A stretch of DNA of 64,000 bases, from positions 1,860,001 through 1,924,000 of the forward strand of contig NZ_LKHV02000001.1 of assembly GCF_001431315.2 (NCBI RefSeq), written 5' to 3'. The position numbers were made by a program, and so were the translations under genes. Positions 35,234-44,296 of the stretch are shown piece after piece; position 1 is the stretch's first letter; each line of letters opens with the position of its first letter. The notes beneath the pieces were generated by a model that saw only the letters and a program-made list of their open reading frames with translations, did no database searches and was not told the DNA's origin. The DNA is from Candidatus Berkiella cookevillensis. GTDB taxonomy: Bacteria; Pseudomonadota; Gammaproteobacteria; Berkiellales; Berkiellaceae.

Positions 35234-36655
35234 TCACACACTCAACACCTGCATTAAACTATCAACAGGCATATCCCACAACTGATCTGCATTGTTAAAC
35301 AATTCAAACCATTGTTCTGTCTTTTGCGGCAAAACTTGATTGCAGTTATTACAAAACTTCTCAAGCAACAAAGGAACACCTTCTTTACGGCGGCTTTTAT
35401 GGCCAACAGGATAAAAAGATTCTCCACTTAAAGCTTGCTTTGTATTCTTAAATTGAATATGCAGCTTATTTGGAATAGCGCGTTTGTCTGGATCGAAATA
35501 TGCTTGTGTAAAGGCTGGCTCTTCTATTACTTCCATTTTTGCCCTTAAATTATCAATCCTTGGATCTTTAGCAAAACTATCTTCATAGTATTCTGCTTTG
35601 AGATCGCCCATTAATAGTCCAACCGCCACCATATATTGAATACAATGATCTCTATCTGCAGGATTATGTAAAGGCCCTTGCTTATCGATAATACGCTTAC
35701 CCGCTTCTTGCGTGTAAATAGTAATTTTTTCTATATTGTCTAAGTCATCTTTTATATCTGCATGCATGTTAAGCGCTACTTCAACAGCGGTTTGGGCATG
35801 AAACTCAGCAGGATAAGAAATTTTAAACAATATGTTTTCCATGACATAGCTATCTAGCGGCTGTACAATCTTTAGTGGCTTGCCATCAAAATAGCTTGCT
35901 TCAAAGCCCCATTTAGGTGCAGTCAGAACACTGGGATATCCTTTTTCACCTTGCAAGGTTAATAAAGCCAAACGCACTGCTCGGCTGGTTGCGTCTCCTG
36001 CTGCCCATGATTTACGGCTACCCGTGTTTGGTGCATGTCGGTAGGTGCGTAAGCTCTGCCCATCTATCCACGCCTGCGAGAGTGCATCGATGATTTGATC
36101 TTTAGAACCCCCTAAAAGCTTAGTTGCCAGAGCAGTGCTTGCCACCTTCACGAGCACAACGTGATCAAAACCGACCGCATTAAAGCTATTCTCCAAAGCC
36201 AAGATACCTTGAATTTCGTATGCCTTAATCATTGCCTCGCAGAGAGAACGAACAGTGTAAGACGCTTTCACATCAGACGTTCTGCAACGATAGTCCATTA
36301 CCGCGAGTAAAGCACCAAGATTATCAGAAGGATGCCCCCACTCTTTGGCAAGCCAAGTATCATTATAATCCAACCAACGAATCATAGTACCAATATCAAA
36401 GGCGGCTTTAATGGGATCGAGCACATAGTCTGTAGCTGGAACACGTACACCATTTTGAATACTCATACCCTTCACCCACGGCCCCAGCAGCTTTTTACAG
36501 GCAGGAAATTTAAGTGCTAAAACAGCACATCCAATACTATCCATCAAAGCTAAGCGTGCTGTATCAAAAGCAAGGTCACTATGAATTTCCTTATCTGCAA
36601 CATAATCAGCAATTTCCAACAAAACTTTATCTGGATTGGGTCTAATATTTTGCAT
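35234..36655 (-). CDS. prpD: 2-methylcitrate dehydratase
   Basis: 473 residues, MmgE/PrpD family. 'RWLDYNDTWLAKEWGHPSDN' and 'SRKSWAAGDATSRAVRLALL' are family landmarks, as are 'FPAEFHAQTAVEVAL'-like 'SYPAEFHAQTAVE' and 'RDHCIQYMVAVGLL'. It dehydrates 2-methylcitrate to 2-methyl-cis-aconitate in the propionyl-CoA-degrading methylcitrate cycle. It is the last gene of prpB-prpC-prpD on the minus strand, 36 bp after prpC, with AAGGA before the ATG. The next step, hydration to 2-methylisocitrate, needs an aconitase; acnA is in the window but distant. Confidence 0.94.
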   Translation of the reverse strand: MQNIRPNPDKVLLEIADYVADKEIHSDLAFDTARLALMDSIGCAVLALKFPACKKLLGPWVKGMSIQNGVRVPATDYVLDPIKAAFDIGTMIRWLDYNDTWLAKEWGHPSDNLGALLAVMDYRCRTSDVKASYTVRSLCEAMIKAYEIQGILALENSFNAVGFDHVVLVKVASTALATKLLGGSKDQIIDALSQAWIDGQSLRTYRHAPNTGSRKSWAAGDATSRAVRLALLTLQGEKGYPSVLTAPKWGFEASYFDGKPLKIVQPLDSYVMENILFKISYPAEFHAQTAVEVALNMHADIKDDLDNIEKITIYTQEAGKRIIDKQGPLHNPADRDHCIQYMVAVGLLMGDLKAEYYEDSFAKDPRIDNLRAKMEVIEEPAFTQAYFDPDKRAIPNKLHIQFKNTKQALSGESFYPVGHKSRRKEGVPLLLEKFCNNCNQVLPQKTEQWFELFNNADQLWDMPVDSLMQVLSV

Positions 36656-36691
36656 AACAGTCCTTTATTCTTTTTCTTTGCAGATCACAAA

Positions 36692-37837
36692 CTAACGCAC
36701 AGAAATATCTGTCAATGGTCTAGCACTTGGGCCAATATATTCTGCTGTAGGTCGGATAAGCTTATTATCTTTACGTTGCTCTATAATGTGTGCTGCCCAA
36801 CCTGTGATTCTTGACATCACAAAAAGAGGTGTAAACATAAAAGTAGGGATGCCACAAAAATGATAAGCACTGGCACTATAAAAATCTAAATTTGGAAATA
36901 ATTTTTTCTCTTCCCACATCATAGATTCAATTTTTTCTGAAACAGGATAAATTGTTTTATCCCCAGAGAATTCTGCCAATATTTTTGATTGTGCTTTTAT
37001 CACATCAGAGCGTGGATCGCATTTCTTGTAAACACGATGCCCAAAGCCCATAATCAACTCTTTTTTCTCTAGCATTTCTTTAATACGTGTTTGTGCTTCT
37101 TCAACGCTATTAAACTGAGAAATCAAATACATTGCAGCTTCATTTGCACCGCCATGTAATGGGCCTCTTAAAGTGCCAATGGCTGCGGTTACCGCAGAAT
37201 AAAAATCAGATTTAGTCCCCGTACAAACACGTGCAGCAAAAGTAGAAGCATTAAATTCGTGCTCAGCATATAAAATTAAAGAAATATCTAAAGTTTTTTC
37301 CATCATTTCTGCTAAATCTGAATGCTGCCGAATCCGTGGCCCATGTAATAACGTTAGAAAATGCGCAGCAGTGGTTTCTGCGGCAATATTGACTTCAATT
37401 TTATGGCCGTTTTGATGATAGTGGTACCAATACAATAAGGCAGAAGGAAAAATTGCAAGTAATCTATCCGCAATATCTTCGGCTCTTTTGCCTTCCACCT
37501 CAGGCTCAAGCACACCTAGCAAAGAACAGGTTGTACGCAATACATCCATAGGATGCGCACTGCCAGGCATTTTCTCCAAGCAATTTGCCAATGCTGGCGG
37601 AATACCACGTAAACTTTTTAATTTATTTTGATAATTTTTTAACTGCTGTTTATTAGGTAAGGTACCCCAAATCAGCAAATGTGCAACTTCTTCAAAGCAT
37701 GCTTTTTCAGTCAAATCATAAATAGAGTAACCTCGATAATGTAAATTATCGCCGTCTTCACCGACAGTGCATATCGCCGTTCTTCCTGCAACAACACCTT
37801 TTAATCCTGCTTGGCTCCCTGTTGGATTACTACTCAT
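36692..37837 (-). CDS. prpC: 2-methylcitrate synthase
   Basis: 381 residues from ATG 37837; the GTG one codon earlier is less well spaced from GAGGAG. Citrate-synthase fold with 'GLKGVVAGRTAICTVG' and 'LHYRGYSIYDL' at the N-terminus, 'LILYAEHEFNASTFAARV', 'GPLHGGANEAAMYL', 'GFGHRVYKKCDPRSDVIK' and 'ITGWAAHIIEQRKDNKLIRP' with the catalytic His and Asp environment. Length and 'HEFNASTF' fit methylcitrate synthase, which condenses propionyl-CoA with oxaloacetate. Its start codon lies inside the last codons of prpB (8-nt overlap), indicating translational coupling. Confidence 0.93.
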   Translation of the reverse strand: MSSNPTGSQAGLKGVVAGRTAICTVGEDGDNLHYRGYSIYDLTEKACFEEVAHLLIWGTLPNKQQLKNYQNKLKSLRGIPPALANCLEKMPGSAHPMDVLRTTCSLLGVLEPEVEGKRAEDIADRLLAIFPSALLYWYHYHQNGHKIEVNIAAETTAAHFLTLLHGPRIRQHSDLAEMMEKTLDISLILYAEHEFNASTFAARVCTGTKSDFYSAVTAAIGTLRGPLHGGANEAAMYLISQFNSVEEAQTRIKEMLEKKELIMGFGHRVYKKCDPRSDVIKAQSKILAEFSGDKTIYPVSEKIESMMWEEKKLFPNLDFYSASAYHFCGIPTFMFTPLFVMSRITGWAAHIIEQRKDNKLIRPTAEYIGPSARPLTDISVR

Positions 37838-38723
37838 CACTTGACTCCTCTTGCTCTAAATAACGATTTAATTTTTCTTCATATTGTACATAATTTAATA
37901 CATCATACAGTTCATCACGTGTTTGCATTAAAGAAATGACGGATTGCTGTGTACCTTCTTGACGAATCGCTTGAAATACACGAGATGCCGCTTGATTCAT
38001 CGCTCGAAAAGCACTTAAAGGGTAAAGAACCATATCAACATTATTTTGTTTGAGTTGTTCCACTGTATAAAGTTGTGTTTTACCAAATTCAGTAATATTT
38101 GCTAAAAGCGGAATAGAAATATGTGATTTGAAGCGTTTATATTGAGCAAGATCGGTAACGGCCTCTAAAAATAATGCATCAGCCCCTGCTGCTTCATAAG
38201 CTTTAACTCTTTTAATAGTTTCTTCTTCTGCTTCATAATGCAAGGCATCCGTACGCGCCATTAACATGAATTGCGAATTTGTTTTACCCGCACATGCAGC
38301 TTCTAAGCGAGCACACATTGTATTAGTCTTAACGATTTTCTTTCCATCTCGATGACCACAGCGTTTAAAATTTGCTTGATCTTCTATATGAGCTGCCATT
38401 GCGCCTGCATTGCAGAGTAGTTTAACGGCTCTTTCTGTATTGAGAGGGCTATCCCACCCCGTATCAATATCTACCAATAAGGGTAAATTTGTTATCCGCG
38501 TAATAGACTGAACTTCATGCAAAACATCATCGAGTGAAGTCAAGCCCAAATCAGGAAGCCCTCGAACGTTCGCGACACCAGCCCCTGATAAATACAAAGC
38601 ATTGAAACCTTGTTGCTCAGCGATTTTTGCACTCAATGCATTGATAACACCCACAATTTGTAAAGGGTGTTCATTGTGAAGGACATCATAAAAAGAATTT
38701 TTTTGAGTCATAACTTGTTCCAT
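37830..38723 (-). CDS. prpB: 2-methylisocitrate lyase
   Basis: 297 residues (a Met at residue 5, position 38711, is a possible alternative start). ICL/PEP-mutase superfamily: 'ALYLSGAGVANVRGLPDLGL', 'PLLVDIDTGWDSPLNTERAV', the signature 'FKRCGHRDGKKIV' with catalytic Cys, and 'FMLMARTDALHYEAEEE'. It splits 2-methylisocitrate to succinate and pyruvate, the last step of the methylcitrate cycle. First gene of prpBCD; no PrpR-type activator lies beside it. Propionyl-CoA would come from odd-chain fatty acids, cholesterol or Ile/Val/Met breakdown. Confidence 0.94.
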   Translation of the reverse strand: MEQVMTQKNSFYDVLHNEHPLQIVGVINALSAKIAEQQGFNALYLSGAGVANVRGLPDLGLTSLDDVLHEVQSITRITNLPLLVDIDTGWDSPLNTERAVKLLCNAGAMAAHIEDQANFKRCGHRDGKKIVKTNTMCARLEAACAGKTNSQFMLMARTDALHYEAEEETIKRVKAYEAAGADALFLEAVTDLAQYKRFKSHISIPLLANITEFGKTQLYTVEQLKQNNVDMVLYPLSAFRAMNQAASRVFQAIRQEGTQQSVISLMQTRDELYDVLNYVQYEEKLNRYLEQEESSDE

Positions 38724-38805
38724 AAGTTATTAGCAGGCTGTCATTGTAACCTGCCTAAAACCAAGCTTCTAGCCCACAAGCTTCAAATAAGTTTTTAAAT
38801 TAACT

Positions 38806-40197
38806 TTATTTTGAAATCCAATGTGCTTTTCTAAGCATGATAAATAAGAGTGGTGGCAAAGAAAGTGTAACAAGCCCAACAATAAGATAAGCTTTATATA
38901 AAATTTGGTTTTCCATATTTAACTGGGCGGGTGGAATAAAACAGATTGTCATTGCAAACAAAGAAGCCAATATTCCCAAACAAGCAACGATCCACATACC
39001 CATATTATTTTTACCTGGCACACGATAATGCCTTAATACTTCTTTTTGCGTATACCGCAATCTAATACCCGCTGCAAAAATTAAAATATACATAATCATT
39101 GCAAATTGAATGGTCAGTGCGGTTACAATCCAAAATGAGCTATTTACATCCGGCATAAAAAAGAAAATCAGCGTCAATGAAGAGGCAATGACTGCTTGAA
39201 ATAAAAGTGTACCAATTGGCATATTATTTTTATTTACTTTCTGCAAAAAAGGTGGCAAAAAACCATCTGTCGCACAGGTTAGAATGCCTTTTGCAGGCCC
39301 TAAAATCCAGGTATTAATACCCGCAAGTGAACCAACCACTGCCATGAAGGCCAACACAGGAACCGCCCAGACCATACCAAAGGCATGAAAAAATGCTTCA
39401 TAGGCCTGCATAAGTCCAGCGAATAAACTCACATCTGTTTTTGAAACAACAAATGCGATTGATAATGAACCCAATATTGAGATAGCCAAGATAATAACGG
39501 CTGAGATAAGTATGGCTCTAGGATAATCTCGCTGTGGATTTTTGGCTTCTCTAGCGTGAAAAGCAGACATTTCCATACCTGCCAAACCTAATAAAACACC
39601 CGCAAAAAACACCATACTTTCAAGGCGAAACTCTGGCAAAGCTGATTGCATACTGACTTCCATTTTAATAGGGTTACCTAGATACAACCAAATCATCCCT
39701 AAGGAAATAATCAGAATACCTGGCAACAAAGTACCTAATATGGCACCCATTGAGCTGATCCAACCGGAAGTTTTCATTCCTAAAAAATTAACAAAGGTTG
39801 CTATCCAAAAAACACTTAGCATCACAACAACCATGTAATGTTTATTATGGATAAGAGCGGGGTTAAAGATGTAAGCAAATGCACCAGCAGTAAAGGTCAA
39901 CACTGTTGGATACCAAGAGATGCTCAACATCCAAGAAATCCACACCGCAAAAAAACCAACTTTTTTACCAAAGGCTTCGCTTACCCAAGCATAGAGACCA
40001 CCCGCATGCGGCCACCCTGTCGCAAGCTCAGCGCAAACCAAGGCAGTTGGAATAAAAAAGACAAATGCAGCTAAAAGATAATAAAAAATACTAGCAAAGC
40101 CATACTCGACCATGATAGAAAGATTTCTCAAACTGATGATTGCAGCAACATTAATCATCGCCAGAGTAAAAACACCGAGTATTCTTTGGTTAACCAA
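38806..40197 (-). CDS. APC-superfamily amino-acid permease (glutamate:GABA antiporter-like)
   Basis: 463 residues with about 12 TM helices. The start 'LGVFTLAMINVAAIISLRNL' and 'PTALVCAELATGWPHAGGLY' with 'WVSEAFGKKVGFFAVWISWM' are typical of the AGA (GadC/YjeM-like) branch of APC transporters. It probably exchanges or imports an amino acid at the inner membrane; substrate specificity cannot be read from sequence. The C-terminal plug of GadC is not evident. It lies 82 bp upstream of prpB on the same strand and could share a transcript. Confidence 0.85.
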   Translation of the reverse strand: MVNQRILGVFTLAMINVAAIISLRNLSIMVEYGFASIFYYLLAAFVFFIPTALVCAELATGWPHAGGLYAWVSEAFGKKVGFFAVWISWMLSISWYPTVLTFTAGAFAYIFNPALIHNKHYMVVVMLSVFWIATFVNFLGMKTSGWISSMGAILGTLLPGILIISLGMIWLYLGNPIKMEVSMQSALPEFRLESMVFFAGVLLGLAGMEMSAFHAREAKNPQRDYPRAILISAVIILAISILGSLSIAFVVSKTDVSLFAGLMQAYEAFFHAFGMVWAVPVLAFMAVVGSLAGINTWILGPAKGILTCATDGFLPPFLQKVNKNNMPIGTLLFQAVIASSLTLIFFFMPDVNSSFWIVTALTIQFAMIMYILIFAAGIRLRYTQKEVLRHYRVPGKNNMGMWIVACLGILASLFAMTICFIPPAQLNMENQILYKAYLIVGLVTLSLPPLLFIMLRKAHWISK

Positions 40198-40238
40198 CTG
40201 TAGCCTTTGGCTTGTATAATATTAGCCGGAAAGCTTAT

Positions 40239-40254
40239 CTTAACTTGTCCTTAG
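40239..40254 (+). promoter_or_regulatory. PmrA-box-like direct repeat upstream of the YopJ/ankyrin gene
   Basis: CTTAA (40239-40243), six bases, then CTTAG (40250-40254): two half-sites with the 11-bp spacing of the Legionella/Coxiella PmrA consensus (CTTAA-N6-CTTAA; one mismatch). It is about 100 bp before the ATG, with AT-rich CATTAAT about 15 bp further on as a possible -10. PmrA activates many Dot/Icm effector genes in those genera (established); its use here is inferred. Confidence 0.35.
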
Positions 40255-40350
40255 GATGCAATCATTAATTGGATTCATCACCGTTTTGTATAGCTTCGAA
40301 GATTTGTTATCTAACAATCAAATTCTATTGTTAAATTTAAGGAATTATTA

Positions 40351-42099
40351 ATGCCATTCCCTATTATCTCATTTGATGCAACTGTGGAATTAACCCAAAC
40401 ACAATACTATTTAAAAGCAGCTATAGAATTACTTGGAGCGGAAGCTTTTGAAGGACCTGGTAGAGATTATAATGGTTTTCCAGAAATATTGTTTAGAGCG
40501 GCCAATCTTGGAGAATACCTAAACAAATCAGAAACCGCTTCTATCATGCTTTTCCATCAAATTGTGAGACATCCTGAAAGGGAATACACTTATAGAAATT
40601 TCAATTCAGCCATGACCTTTGGCTCATTTGTTGCATCAAATCTCTTAATATCCACTGTGCTAAACCGCTATCAAGGCAATCCAAATTTTAACAAGATACT
40701 TGCATATCATCTTCTCAAATCAGCAACCAATGCTTATAACGCAGCAGCCTTACATTACCAAGATAATGCAACAGAGCAAAGCATTCAAGAATGTCATCAA
40801 CTCTTAATTTATGCATATTCTTTACTAAATGCCTGCGAATTTTTATGCCCTGATGCAATAGAACAAGATCCTTATTTACAGAAAACACACCACACTTTAC
40901 TAGAAAATTTCATTGCTGCAAAAGAAGAACTCCAAGCAAAAGGCGTTGTGCTTGAAGTGAATGAGCTTAATACTCTTGTTGAAAAAAGAAATACCATTGA
41001 AGAAAGAATGTTTAGAAACACAAAGGCACGCGTTATCTTTACACCAGAGCTAAAATGGGCGCAAAGATTAAATCCATCTGCTTTAGCAGAACTCATTCAC
41101 ATTATCCAAGAAATACAGGCAGGTAATCTACCCAGACAACAGATTGCGCTCTATCTCTCTCATTCTGTAGGTCATGCAATCACTTTAGATATTTCTAAAA
41201 ATAATAACTCTCAAAAAATAGAGATTATTGCATTGGAATCAACCTGCAACTGGCAATTTGTAGATGCCTTACAAAAAATAACAGATGCCCTCACAAAATC
41301 TGAAATCAAACATAATATTATTGCCTGCCAAACAGGGCTACAAAAAGATGGCATGAGCTGTACGGCTTATGTTTTATGCTTTTTATCCTTACTTGCCAAA
41401 ACATCCTTTCAAGAACTCAGTCAAAAAACAGCATCCTTTCACGCACAACCAGATTTTTTCATCTCTTCTCAATTGGGCTCACAATCTATGTCTACCATTC
41501 CAAATGTCAGATGGTTCGACGTAACAGCATTAGGTAAAAAAGCGGTGATGATGGGTCAATCTTTTACAAAAATGCGTAGTGATCTACAGAAACTCTTTCC
41601 AGATCTTGAACACAAAAAAATTGAAACTATGATCGCGGATCTAAAAAGGCATTATAATATAGATAGCAAAGAAATTGACTCTTATATTGACTACAAGCGC
41701 AGAGAATACAAAGCCATCGCATCAGGACAACCCTTTAAGCATATCTCTTGGGATGGCATTGCAGCGAAGCTGACAGGGACATCTCAAAAAATACCACCCA
41801 CACGAGAAGTGGCATTGCGCCGCTTAGCAGCAGGCTTTGGAACAGTTCAAGAACTCGAATATCTGATTTCCAGTATGGAAGCATTATCTCTCTCCTGCCA
41901 AGACAGCGGTGAAAAGGGTTATACCCCTTTACATCATGCAGTTAAAAATGCCAAAGAGAAAAGAGCTTTCTTATTGTTAAGCTCAGGTGCCGATCCCGAT
42001 ATTGCGGATAAAACACCAGAGCACAAAACAGCAAGACAATATGCTGAAGCATTAGAAACCACCCAACCTTCATATATAAAGACCAAACTTGCACAATAA
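40351..42099 (+). CDS. YopJ-like (C55) acetyltransferase/peptidase domain protein with C-terminal ankyrin repeat
   Basis: 582 residues; AAGGA precedes the ATG. An N-terminal helical region (1-230) of unknown type leads to a YopJ-like core: 'SHSVGHAITLDIS' (H275), 'QKIEIIALESTC' (E296), 'IIACQTGLQKDGMSCTAYVL' (C337). The H-E-C order and spacing (21 and 41) are close to YopJ (H109, E128, C172; 19 and 44), and 'GLQKDGMSCTAY' stands where YopJ has its 'QRSSSECGIF' segment. An ankyrin repeat follows ('YTPLHHAVKNAKEKRAFLLL', 523-555). YopJ proteins acetylate Ser/Thr/Lys of host kinases. No signal peptide. Strong candidate secreted effector; the fold call rests on motif spacing only. Confidence 0.75.
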   Translation: MPFPIISFDATVELTQTQYYLKAAIELLGAEAFEGPGRDYNGFPEILFRAANLGEYLNKSETASIMLFHQIVRHPEREYTYRNFNSAMTFGSFVASNLLISTVLNRYQGNPNFNKILAYHLLKSATNAYNAAALHYQDNATEQSIQECHQLLIYAYSLLNACEFLCPDAIEQDPYLQKTHHTLLENFIAAKEELQAKGVVLEVNELNTLVEKRNTIEERMFRNTKARVIFTPELKWAQRLNPSALAELIHIIQEIQAGNLPRQQIALYLSHSVGHAITLDISKNNNSQKIEIIALESTCNWQFVDALQKITDALTKSEIKHNIIACQTGLQKDGMSCTAYVLCFLSLLAKTSFQELSQKTASFHAQPDFFISSQLGSQSMSTIPNVRWFDVTALGKKAVMMGQSFTKMRSDLQKLFPDLEHKKIETMIADLKRHYNIDSKEIDSYIDYKRREYKAIASGQPFKHISWDGIAAKLTGTSQKIPPTREVALRRLAAGFGTVQELEYLISSMEALSLSCQDSGEKGYTPLHHAVKNAKEKRAFLLLSSGADPDIADKTPEHKTARQYAEALETTQPSYIKTKLAQ

Positions 42100-42115
42100 A
42101 GCACTGAATCATGTA

Positions 42116-42270
42116 ATGCCGGTCAGTAAAGAAATGAACGAAGTGAATGATTATCTTCCCTTGGAATCAAGGGAAGAGGCTCAGCTTTAGTGAGCAGATG
42201 GATTTTTTTAAATCTTTATTTATAAAATCCCTCCGCCGCAGACGGCGACTCCCTTTGATTGTAAAGCTGT
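42116..42270 (+). repeat. Three-copy multi-hairpin repeat, copy B
   Basis: Same element as 14061-14213 and 49071-49226: ATGAACGAAGTGAATGATTA core, CTTCCCTT/AAGGGAAG hairpin, GCTCA/TGAGC hairpin, AGATGGATTT, then a CGCCG/CGGCG stem in place of copy A's GCACC/GGTGC, and CTTTG/TAAAG. It starts 17 bp after the stop of the YopJ-like gene. Confidence 0.85.
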
Positions 42271-42289
42271 CTCTTAGTCACATTTTTGA

Positions 42290-42500
42290 TTAAGCTACAG
42301 AGTTATATTTTTAACAGAGTTCTCGATGAGCATAGCGAATAAAAAATCCCACTTTTTGAAGGGGGATGCGCACTGATAAGTGCGCAAGGGGGATTTATGC
42401 TGGAGGCTAAGTTCAAAAAGCTAAATCCCTCTGCTCGTCGCAGCTACGCTGCACGAGCGTCTCCCTTTACGAAAGTGAGAACATGTTCGCTTTGCGAACG
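42290..42500. repeat. Palindrome-rich intergenic stretch
   Basis: It contains AAATCCC/GGGGGATTT arms and two clear hairpins: GCGCACT (42367-42373) with AGTGCGC (42378-42384), and GCTCGTCGCAG with GCTGCACGAGC around 42433-42457. It also has TTCGC/GCGAA (about 42489-42500). The start, 'ACAGAGTTCTCGATGAGCAT', resembles 35070-35095. The gene-free region 42100-42873 thus consists of repeats (copy B, this stretch) and the ankyrin remnant; 42500-42690 shows nothing else I can name. Confidence 0.55.
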
Positions 42501-42721
42501 AAGAAAAAGACAGTTACTATGCTTATAGTCAACTTATGTAGAAGAGACAGGATTACAAAGTGGGCGTAGGATGCTTCGCACCAACACTCATACTTGTATA
42601 GGTGCTAATCTTTTTATAAACGAAATATAGATTAGGGATTCTGCTCTAGATTATCAACCAAACAAGCTTTTATTATCTTTAAGTTGACGCCTATGAGCCT
42701 TCGCTGGCATGACAACACAAA

Positions 42722-42805
42722 TCACTTAATGCAGGTACGGATAAAACACCAGAACAAAAAACAGCAAGACAATATGCTAGTGATTTAGTGAGTTTCCATT
42801 CATGA
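42722..42805 (+). pseudogene. Remnant of an ankyrin-gene 3' end
   Basis: 42738-42778 matches 42005-42045 (the C-terminus of the YopJ/ankyrin gene) at 39 of 41 bases. In frame it reads 'SLNAGTDKTPEQKTARQYA', then eight more residues and a TGA. The 5' side is interrupted by a repeat unit (GCCTTCGCTGGCATGAC, 42696-42712). It looks like the surviving tail of a second ankyrin gene, truncated by repeat insertion or deletion. Confidence 0.7.
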
Positions 42806-42873
42806 GTTGTAACTTCAAATAAATTACTGATTAATAGCATTATTAATACGCGGACATAATATTTAGGATAGTT

Positions 42874-44289
42874 ATGAAGCTGCATTGTTTTGGTGCGACA
42901 CAAGAAGTAACCGGCTCTTGTTTTTTAATTGAGAATCAAAATAAAAAGATCCTCGTTGATTGTGGCCTTATACAAGGAAGAGCCATAGATGAGAAAAGAA
43001 ACTACGAAGCCCTTCCATTCGTTGCCAAAGAAATTGATGTGGTTATTCTAACCCATGCCCACATTGATCACTCTGGCAGACTGCCTATCTTAATTAAAAA
43101 TGGATTCAGTGGAAAAATTATTTCTCATCCAGCAACCATAGATCTATGCGATATCATGCTGAGAGACACAGGTTTCTTAAATGAAAAAGAAGTTGAAACC
43201 TTAAACCGTAAGCGAGAAAGAAAAGGACTCGACTACCGTGAGCCACTCTATACTGTTAAAGATGCTATAAATACTATGCAATTTTTTAGCCCTCTTCCTT
43301 ATGACAAAATCGAAGAAATATTACCCAATGTAAAAATTAGATTTTTAGATGCAGGTCATATTTTAGGTTCAGCCATTGTGGAAATGTGGTTAAGTGAAGG
43401 CGGTGTTACTCGAAAAGTTGTCTTTAGTGGTGATTTAGGACGTCAAGGATTACCTATTTTAAAAGATCCTACCTTTGTTAAAAATGCAGATGTGGTCATT
43501 ATGGAGAGCACCTATGGTGATAGAAATATACAACCGTGGAAAGAAACCATAAAAGAATTTTCACAAATAATTGAGGAAGCACTCTCATCAAAAGGAAATA
43601 TATTAATCCCTGCTTTTGCAGTAGGTAGAAGTCAAGAAATTTTATATAGTCTCTTTGTAAATTACGATAAATTACCCTTACAAAATACTTACATTTTCTT
43701 AGACAGCCCTATGGCAATAGAAGCAACTAAAGTATATACCAAACATTGGCAATTATATGACAAAGCAACAAAAGAGTTAATAAAGACCAGCGGTAGCCCC
43801 TACCAATTGCCTAATCTACGTTTAACCGTAGATACAGAACAATCTATGGCCATCAATCAAATCAAACAAGGTGCCATTATCATTGCAGGAAGTGGTATGT
43901 GCGAAGGTGGCAGGATACGACATCATCTCAAGCATAATATTTGGCGTAAACAATGCCATCTCTTATTTGTAGGTTATCAGGCACAAGGCACACTGGGACG
44001 CACGCTGATAGATGGCGCATCAGAAATTCGACTCTGGGGAGAAAGAATGCGTGTTGCTGCTAAAATACATTCTATTAACGGCTTTTCTGCCCATGCCGAT
44101 CAGGAAACCTTACTAAAATGGTACGGCCATTTTGAAAGTAGCCCCGCACTTATTCTTGTACATGGAGAAATTTCGGCACTCTCAACGCTGCAAAATGAAA
44201 TATATCAAAAATTTACAGTACATCCATGGATACCAAAATACAAAGACAGTTATGATTTAATTAAGAAGCAACCTATAAGTGAGGATTAA
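42874..44289 (+). CDS. MBL-fold beta-CASP ribonuclease/RNA-processing hydrolase
   Basis: 471 residues. Metallo-beta-lactamase core: 'VILTHAHIDHSGRLP' (HxHxDH zinc site), 'LDAGHILGSAIVEMW' and 'VFSGDLGRQGLPIL'. The beta-CASP part carries 'VIMESTYGDRN', 'ILIPAFAVGRSQEILY', 'IIAGSGMCEGGRIRHHLKHN' and 'SINGFSAHADQETLLKW'. This is the CPSF73-like/TTHA0252-type family of bacterial RNases, related to RNase J, acting on single-stranded RNA in the cytoplasm. No KH domain and no operon partner. In gammaproteobacteria it is an accessory RNase alongside RNase E. Confidence 0.9.
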   Translation: MKLHCFGATQEVTGSCFLIENQNKKILVDCGLIQGRAIDEKRNYEALPFVAKEIDVVILTHAHIDHSGRLPILIKNGFSGKIISHPATIDLCDIMLRDTGFLNEKEVETLNRKRERKGLDYREPLYTVKDAINTMQFFSPLPYDKIEEILPNVKIRFLDAGHILGSAIVEMWLSEGGVTRKVVFSGDLGRQGLPILKDPTFVKNADVVIMESTYGDRNIQPWKETIKEFSQIIEEALSSKGNILIPAFAVGRSQEILYSLFVNYDKLPLQNTYIFLDSPMAIEATKVYTKHWQLYDKATKELIKTSGSPYQLPNLRLTVDTEQSMAINQIKQGAIIIAGSGMCEGGRIRHHLKHNIWRKQCHLLFVGYQAQGTLGRTLIDGASEIRLWGERMRVAAKIHSINGFSAHADQETLLKWYGHFESSPALILVHGEISALSTLQNEIYQKFTVHPWIPKYKDSYDLIKKQPISED

Positions 44290-44296
44290 AATCATA

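Noticed and set aside
35031-35237. Possible immunity gene for the double-glycine peptide (68-residue minus-strand frame)
   Set aside because: It spans a REP-like palindrome, lacks a start signal and hydrophobic segments, and runs to the prpD end; no support.
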